A DNA stretch of 9,590 nt from Clostridia bacterium. GTDB lineage: Bacteria > Bacillota_A > Clostridia > Christensenellales > CAG-138. The position numbers were made by a program, and so were the translations under genes. Below the pieces are notes generated by a model that did no database searches, was not told the DNA's origin, and worked only from the letters and a program-made list of their open reading frames with translations. The first letter of the stretch is position 1. Every line of letters begins with the position of its first letter. Of this stretch, positions 7,479-9,590 are shown piece after piece. The stretch is taken from positions 1-9,590 of the forward strand of contig JAFZJT010000325.1 of assembly GCA_017553815.1 (NCBI GenBank), written 5' to 3'.

Positions 7479-8414
7479 TCAGATGAGGGTCATTCTTGAA
7501 AAATCATCGAAAAACAACGGCGTTCCGCCGGTGTGGATAAACAGAATGTTTTTGCCGTCTATCCCCTGCTTTTCGAGCATATCCGTCATGCCGTAAAAGG
7601 CTTTTGCCGTGTAGGTGCTGTCGAGCGGAATGCCGTGTTCGTTCATCACGCGCTCGATTACTGCGTCAATAAGAGAATTGTCTTTGCCGTATCCGCCGCC
7701 GATATAGTCGTCGTTGAATATGGTGGAATTTTCAAGGTCTGAATCCGAAAAAGAGAGGTTTTTGCTGTCAAGATAGCTTTTTATGCTGTCGATAACAACA
7801 TTTCTTCCGCGAGGGTTTGCTCTTGCGATGCTAATGCCGACGATATGTTTTTTATCGCCCCGCATCAGCATTCCGCAAACAAGACCCGCATGGGTCGTGC
7901 CGGTGCCGGAGGCAAAGAAAACATAGTCGAACACAACTCCATGCTCGGATTCGTACGCTTTGATCTCGTCATAGCATTGAACATAAGCTTCGGTGCCGAT
8001 GTTTCCGTGACCGCCGCCGGGAATGAAATACGGGTTCAAGCCATCGCTTTTAAGAGAAGCAAGCTTGTCCCCGATGGTATCGTGAACCTTGTCGACAGGA
8101 ACGGTTATGATCTGAGCGCCGAAAAGCTTCATGAAGCGGCTGTTGAACGTTTCATCGCTGACTTCCTCGGGGCCTATGACCACGCAGCGAATGCGCCGAG
8201 CAGCCGCCATGTTTGCCACTACCCTGCAGTGGTTTGAATGGCTTGAACCGTATGTAACAACGCAGTCATATCCGCCGCCGTCGATCTCTTGGAAGAAAAG
8301 CTCGGCTTTTCTGGCTTTGTTTCCTCCGAAAGAATACGGAATGAGATCCTCGCGCTTGATAAACAGACGGTTGCCGCCATCGGATTTAAGTTCGTGTATC
8401 AAGGTGTTATGCAA
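7479..8414 (-). CDS. PLP-dependent enzyme, ACC deaminase/D-cysteine desulfhydrase family
   Basis: This 311-aa fold-type II PLP enzyme resembles the 1-aminocyclopropane-1-carboxylate deaminase/D-cysteine desulfhydrase family, which releases ammonia from small amino acids or carries out related eliminations. The Schiff-base lysine is K33 in FGGNKARKAE (29-38). The substrate-contact loop reads GSSHSNHCR (56-64), where many characterised members have QSNH, so H59 replaces that glutamine. The phosphate-binding loop SGTGTTHAGL is at 169-178, and the C-terminal HTGGTPL lies near residue 295. The start is TTG (8414-8412), backed by GGAG 7 nt upstream; no ATG or GTG lies close. The gene follows the upstream ATP-grasp ligase by 12 nt and precedes another by 20 nt. 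Such an enzyme is not a usual sugar-polymer gene. It may make or process the amino acid that the ligases use, or supply ammonia. Neither is proven by sequence. Confidence 0.87.
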   Translation of the reverse strand: MHNTLIHELKSDGGNRLFIKREDLIPYSFGGNKARKAELFFQEIDGGGYDCVVTYGSSHSNHCRVVANMAAARRIRCVVIGPEEVSDETFNSRFMKLFGAQIITVPVDKVHDTIGDKLASLKSDGLNPYFIPGGGHGNIGTEAYVQCYDEIKAYESEHGVVFDYVFFASGTGTTHAGLVCGMLMRGDKKHIVGISIARANPRGRNVVIDSIKSYLDSKNLSFSDSDLENSTIFNDDYIGGGYGKDNSLIDAVIERVMNEHGIPLDSTYTAKAFYGMTDMLEKQGIDGKNILFIHTGGTPLFFDDFSRMTLI

Positions 8415-8421
8415 TGCTTTA

Positions 8422-8425
8422 CTCC
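8422..8425 (-). promoter_or_regulatory. Ribosome binding site supporting a TTG start
   Basis: GGAG on the minus strand sits 7 nt before TTG at 8414-8412, in the 12-nt gap after the ATP-grasp stop. Without it the unusual start would be doubtful. Confidence 0.65.
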
Positions 8426-8426
8426 G

Positions 8427-9590
8427 TTATTTGCCGAATTGTTCAAGTCCACAATAGTATTCATCGCGGAGCGAATCAAAATCGCTGAATACGATGAACA
8501 TATTTTCTCCGTTCGCGTTTTTTACGCGAAGGGTCGAGTTCACCTTTTCAAGCGAAGCGCATATCTGCTCGATATCCTTGCCGTAGATGCCAACGAGACC
8601 CATGCAGGCATGCTCTCTTACCGAGCCGCCCTCGCGTTTGGGCATATCGACGAATACACCGGGGATATTCATTATCTCGTCAACGCCCTCGATCGAGTCG
8701 ATAACGCCGTTTTCTTTTGAAAACATATTGTATGATGCCGCGCAGCCGAGCAGAGCAGAACCGAGTGCTTGGGGCAGATCGGAGACCTTGTGCTCGATGC
8801 CGAGCGCACATTCGAGCATCCATTTTACGGTGTTGAAGCCGATAACTTTTTCATAAGGAACGTAGGTCATCACACCGCCGAAACGGTAGCCCATTTCGAG
8901 CAGATAGAAGTGACCGTCGTCATCTCTGATGCAATCGACCCAAACTATTCCTTCGCGGCACTCCGCCTTTTTGACGGCACGGATAACGCTGTCGTTTACT
9001 TCATCGATGTACTGCTTGAGATGCATCGAGGTGGTGCATTTGAATGAATAAAGGTTTTCACTCTCGCCGGGCTGATGGTGCGTGGAACTGAAGTAAAGCA
9101 GCCTCGCTTCGCCGTCCGCAAGCACGTAATGCACATTGTATTCCTTGCCGTGCAGCCTGCGCTCAACTATTATCCCGTTGTCGGTAACTTCGCGCGCAGC
9201 GCGGTAGCCTGCGATCAATTCATCTTTATTTGAGCAATAGCTCATTCCTCTGTTGCCGCTCTTATCAACGGGCTTAACGACCACGGGGAACTTGACAGCA
9301 TCGAGCTCGGCATCGGTCAAATTATCGGAAAGATAATAATCCTCGGCAACGGGCGCGCCAACCTCGCGGCAAATGCGCTTGAACTCACCCTTGTCCCTTG
9401 CCACCCTGCAGGCATAATCGCTCTTGCAGTCAGGAAGCAGCGGCAAAGGCATATCATAATACCAGTCTTTATATTTTGACTTTTCCTGATTTTTCAAAAT
9501 GTCCTGGTAGGCAAAAAATCTTCTTCCTGTGTGGTTGTAAACACCGTCCAGCACCACGCGGATTTTGTTTTTATGAAGCTGCTCAACAAG
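8427..9590 (-). CDS. ATP-grasp ligase with its N-terminus replaced by an amylase-like segment
   Basis: The frame is open from the window end to a TAA at 8429-8427, so the true start is outside. Residue numbers here count from the GTG codon at 9557-9555. From about residue 36 it is an ATP-grasp ligase: the DK that opens the domain is at 55-56 in RVARDKGEFK, then VVVKPVDKSGNRG (92-104, ATP-binding K95), IIVERRLHGKE (129-139), and D208 with LLEMGYRFGG (219-228), where the usual Asn of the EVNPR motif is Gly. The C-terminal ~130 residues form a further domain of unclear role. A normal relative carries a ~70-100 residue Rossmann-like domain before the DK; here that domain is missing, and GH13-like sequence stands in its place. 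The internal ATG at 9452-9450 could start only a headless ligase. It is the first gene of the visible operon, 12 nt before the PLP enzyme. Whether the join exists in the living cell is uncertain. The ATP-grasp call itself is secure. Confidence 0.8.
   Translation of the reverse strand, partial: LVEQLHKNKIRVVLDGVYNHTGRRFFAYQDILKNQEKSKYKDWYYDMPLPLLPDCKSDYACRVARDKGEFKRICREVGAPVAEDYYLSDNLTDAELDAVKFPVVVKPVDKSGNRGMSYCSNKDELIAGYRAAREVTDNGIIVERRLHGKEYNVHYVLADGEARLLYFSSTHHQPGESENLYSFKCTTSMHLKQYIDEVNDSVIRAVKKAECREGIVWVDCIRDDDGHFYLLEMGYRFGGVMTYVPYEKVIGFNTVKWMLECALGIEHKVSDLPQALGSALLGCAASYNMFSKENGVIDSIEGVDEIMNIPGVFVDMPKREGGSVREHACMGLVGIYGKDIEQICASLEKVNSTLRVKNANGENMFIVFSDFDSLRDEYYCGLEQFGK
9453..9590 (-). 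pseudogene. GH13 alpha-amylase-like fragment (partial, in frame with the ATP-grasp gene)
   Basis: The last ~138 nt translate on the minus strand to a short piece of a GH13 glycoside hydrolase. It contains LVEQLHKN, then RVVLDGVYNHTGRRFF, then AYQDILKN and KYKDWY. DGVYNH is conserved region I of the alpha-amylase catalytic barrel, with its Asp, Asn and His. The aromatic stretch and YKDW(F/Y) regularly follow it in neopullulanase/maltogenic-type enzymes. Everything after that point in an amylase (regions II-IV with the catalytic Asp and Glu) is absent, because the frame passes into the ATP-grasp ligase near 9440-9455. No activity is therefore expected from this part. The fragment is distinctly AT-rich compared with the adjoining ligase. 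It may be a mis-assembled contig end, a recombination scar, or the 3'-truncated remains of a neighbouring amylase gene. The GH13 match is by recognised motifs only. Confidence 0.7.

Noticed and set aside
5416..9452. The three ATP-grasp genes as recent tandem duplicates
   Set aside because: They share only fold-level motifs. Their lengths, lid regions and C-terminal metal motifs (EFNTSPG, EVNPRFGG, EMGYRFGG) differ too much for recent duplication.
1..9590. tRNA, rRNA, CRISPR array, insertion sequence or terminal repeats
   Set aside because: Coding sequence covers almost everything, and I saw no spaced repeats, transposase motifs or cloverleaf-like segments in the short gaps. Without a computed repeat or covariance search, small or degenerate ones could be missed.

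Overview
The window is one unbroken run of genes on the minus strand, so transcription goes from high to low coordinates. It reads as the middle of a surface-polysaccharide (capsule or teichuronic-acid type) biosynthesis locus. Eight genes belong to the operon. Spacing is tight: gaps are at most 58 nt, with overlaps of 4 nt and 1 nt, and the starts have clear AAGGAG/GGAG-type Shine-Dalgarno sequences. Strong purine-rich ribosome sites, a TTG start, roughly 50% GC and the family mix suggest a Clostridia-like Firmicute, perhaps from a gut metagenome. That taxonomic guess is inference only; no rRNA or marker gene is present.

Layout in transcription order: (1) 9590-8427, an open frame leaving the window, whose first ~45 codons look like a GH13 alpha-amylase fragment (DGVYNH region I) and whose remainder is an ATP-grasp ligase lacking its N-terminal domain; (2) 8414-7479, a PLP-dependent enzyme of the ACC deaminase/D-cysteine desulfhydrase family, starting at TTG; (3) 7458-6499, a carbamoyl-phosphate-synthase-like ATP-grasp ligase; (4) 6495-5416, a sugar-transfer-associated ATP-grasp protein; (5) 5380-4604, a YdjC/ChbG-type carbohydrate deacetylase; (6) 4567-3467, a family-4 glycosyltransferase; (7) 3470-2160, a UDP-HexNAc 6-dehydrogenase like TviB/WbpO; (8) 2101-1127, a WbpP/TviC-like UDP-HexNAc 4-epimerase; (9) 1127-1, a PaaK/CapK-like adenylate-forming enzyme truncated by the window start.

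How they may work together: the dehydrogenase and epimerase together are the known route from UDP-GlcNAc to UDP-GalNAcA (a Vi-antigen-like precursor). The glycosyltransferase would build it into a repeat unit. The deacetylase could expose an amine. Three ATP-grasp ligases, a PLP enzyme and an adenylating enzyme could make and attach amino-acid or acyl groups to the carboxylate or amine of the sugar, giving an aminoacylated or teichuronopeptide-like polymer. The individual families are well supported; the combined pathway is inference. No membrane flippase, polymerase, initiating transferase or regulator lies in the window, so the locus is incomplete.

The most striking anomaly is the right edge. 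An in-frame join near 9450 between an amylase fragment and an ATP-grasp ligase coincides with a sharp drop in GC. It should be treated as a possible assembly chimera or recombination junction before it is read as a new fusion protein.
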